DNA of 64,000 nucleotides from positions 1 through 64,000 of the forward strand of contig RQOL01000877.1 of assembly GCA_013076295.1 (NCBI GenBank), read 5' to 3'. The DNA is from Sanderia malayensis (lineage: Eukaryota > Cnidaria > Scyphozoa > Semaeostomeae > Pelagiidae). This document shows positions 62,397-64,000 of this stretch, one piece after another. The translations under genes were made by a program, and so were the position numbers. Numbering within the stretch: position 1 is the stretch's first letter; every line of letters starts with the position of its first letter. The notes below the pieces were generated by a model. It worked only from the letters and a program-made list of their open reading frames with translations, did not search any database and had not been told where the DNA came from.

Positions 62397-64000
62397 ATGG
62401 AAAAATGCAAAGAGGATATTGAAATGGAAAGAAAACCCGAAGCAGTGTTGAAGAAAAGAGAAACGCCCCAGAGCCACAACAATGAAGAAGTCCTGAAGAA
62501 AATGCATTCAGACTTTGAAAAAATGATAGTTGTTCGTAAAAATATCACGAAGCAAAGAGTTCTGGTAAATTAGGTGATGAGTGTTATCCTAGTGGTTATT
62601 CTAAAAAAGAAAAGCGTGTTTTGCGTCGATATGCTAATAAGTATCACTTAAAAGGTATGTGTGTAAAAATCTATAAACAAATTTTTCCAGGTTCAAGAAA
62701 AAACTTGCTAAAATGAGGACAGTAGCAATTGCTGCTATAAGCTATAAGCTATTTCATATTTAGAACCATAAGAACCATTTTTTACTTAGATAACACGTTG
62801 TACTATCGGCAGTCAAAAAGTGACCGTTCTCGCAGTCATGATACATTGCTGAAAGCAGTCTGCTCACTCGAAGAAGCAAAAGAAATATTTGCACAATTTC
62901 ACGACAGTCCGATTGGTGGGCACAGTGGCAGAAATAACACTGAAGACCAGATATGCCGTAGATATAAATGGAAAGGCATAACTGCTCATATAAATTATTT
63001 TGTAAGTGATTGTACTGATTGTATATTGTTGTAGATCAACAATTTTTGCAGTGCAATGGTATATCCTAGTGTCTATGGAAGGATTTCTGAAGGTTCCCCA
63101 ACGCGTTGTTTTTTATCTTTTATATCAGTAGTGCTGTAATGAAATAGCATTTGTACTTTTTTATTTACACCAGCGCTCACAATGCCAAAAATGCTACAGA
63201 ACAGGGCAGCCGCTCAAAAATGTTGACGTAGAACTGGAATGTATAAAGGTGAGTTGAGAACTATGAAGTAACTTGGGGATTTATTGCCAAATGGATTCTT
63301 GCAAAGTCCAGTTAGTTAGTTACATTTAGACAGGAAAATTCTCGCAACATTTCATGTTTGTGAACTTCACTATTCATCGAGAATGTTTTCATAGCCCCAG
63401 AATGCATATTTTTTTATCTTCTGTACTGAACGTCCGTTTTCAGCCATCATTTTAGTTGTCCGAAATGCGAATAGGTCACGTGATATAACGGTCACTTGTG
63501 CAAATTGCACTAACAAAATCGTTATTGTTATTGTTGTGAGAATTTAACTGTGAACTAGAAATGTGACAGGCCAAATTGATAAATCTTAAATACATTTTAG
63601 GTTACTAAGCCGTGGCGAATGCTGGGAATAGATTTAATGGGATCATATGCCACAACAAGATAGGGAAATAAGTACATTTTTACATGCACTGATTATTTCA
63701 CCAAATGGGTTGAAGCCTACCCTATACCGGAAAAATCAGCTAAAGAAGTGGCAAAATGTTTAGTAAAAATTTTCTGTCGCCATGGATCTCCGGAAAAAAT
63801 TTTAACAGATCAAGGAAGGGAGTTTGTAAATGAGGCAAGTTGATTTTGTCTTTTTGCACTAAAACTTATCTTTGAAAAGCGCATCTATGCTTTGGAAAAG
63901 TTACATTTAAAACAATAATTTAGATTTCTTGTGTTTTCTTTTAGCTGAACATTGAATTTTGTAATATTCTTGGTGTTAAGCACAAGATGACTGCTGCTTA
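62397..64000 (+). pseudogene. Ginger/KRBA2-like integrase-derived gene with introns, 3' end beyond window
   Basis: Exon-like blocks: 62397-62654 (Lys/Glu-rich start MEKCKEDIEMERK; after a frameshift YPSGYSKKEKRVLRRYA, donor AAAG|GTATGT), 62790-63001 (DNTLYYRQSK, HDSPIGGHSGRNNTEDQI; GTAAGT donor), 63174-63248 (RSQCQKCYRTGQPLKN; GTGAGT donor), 63601-63834 (VTKPWRMLGIDLMG, TDYFTKWVEAYPIPEKSA, LTDQGREFVNE) and 63955 onwards (LNIEFCNILGVKHKMTAA). Together they give the HHCC zinc domain and the first two catalytic Asp residues of a gypsy-type integrase as used by Ginger transposons. A TAG at 63661 and the first-exon frameshift suggest a pseudogene. Exon phases agree. The 63834 donor is GC (GAG|GCAAGT). 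Confidence 0.75.

Noticed and set aside
1..64000. tRNA, rRNA or CRISPR features, bacterial-type operons or ribosome-binding sites
   Set aside because: No cloverleaf, rRNA core or regularly spaced direct-repeat/unique-spacer pattern was seen. Introns and retroelements mark this as eukaryotic nuclear DNA.

Overview
The window looks like a stretch of animal (metazoan) nuclear DNA that has filled up with transposons. It is AT-rich and has consensus GT..AG introns, AATAAA signals and a short interstitial (TTAGGG)n tract. It carries a mix of Helitron, hAT, Tc1/mariner, Ginger-like, BEL/Pao, Ty3/gypsy, DIRS, Penelope-like and CR1/L2-like elements. That mix, plus a degraded HUH-endonuclease/SF3-helicase Rep gene, suggests a cnidarian, probably an anthozoan (coral or sea anemone). 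The organism is inference from gene families. No conserved single-copy host gene, tRNA, rRNA, operon or CRISPR array was recognised.

Layout. 1-3820 is a Helitron swollen by 114-bp minisatellite arrays. 3.9-6.3 kb is a broken hAT (ZMYM1-like) transposase ending in a hairpin. 9-15.4 kb holds low-complexity DNA, ATAGGGGACAAAAGT-ended MITEs, a broken Tc1/mariner, a broken Rep gene and a Penelope C-terminus. 16.5-18.6 kb is a deleted DIRS-like retrotransposon. 20-21.3 kb is an inverted Helitron copy. 21.3-24.1 kb has DUF6589-like and RecQ-like remnants, the latter split by a LINE whose 5' end carries telomere repeats. 24.3-25.3 kb is another Helitron. 25.8-31.8 kb is a complete BEL/Pao with two LTRs. 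32.3-42.0 kb is a DDE transposase gene (IS3EU-like copy B) split by a complete Ty3/gypsy (32994-40492). 42.3-44.8 kb is a MULE/SWIM-Ulp1-PHD type gene remnant. 45.4-47.0 kb is a 5-bp-TSD hAT-like element, followed by a Pao integrase relic. 50.9-56.7 kb is a run of Helitrons, one of them interrupted by an intact DNA transposon (53083-56503). 57.1-57.7 kb is a small multi-exon gene of unknown function. 57.7-59.1 kb is a 5'-inverted Penelope-like element, and 59.06-61.3 kb a CR1/L2-like LINE split by a Helitron. 62.4-64 kb is an intron-containing Ginger/KRBA2-like integrase gene that runs off the end.

Most notable: the 3421-bp DNA transposon at 53083-56503 has long terminal inverted repeats and a perfect 6-bp target duplication. 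It carries two convergent intact genes: a 396-aa DDE (DD39E) transposase resembling the IS3EU superfamily, and an alpha-kinase (MHCK/EF2K type) with its ATP-binding, catalytic and zinc-binding residues all present. A transposon carrying an apparently functional atypical protein kinase is the best candidate here for an undescribed system.

Second, the dispersed repeat seen across the window can be defined as a non-autonomous Helitron family with TC...CTRR ends inserted between A and T. One copy (60136-60854) interrupts a reverse transcriptase codon for codon, so the empty site can be read directly. The nesting gives an insertion order: IS3EU-like copy A is younger than its host Helitron, gypsy is younger than IS3EU-like copy B, a Helitron and a Penelope element are younger than the CR1/L2 LINE, and another LINE is younger than the RecQ gene.
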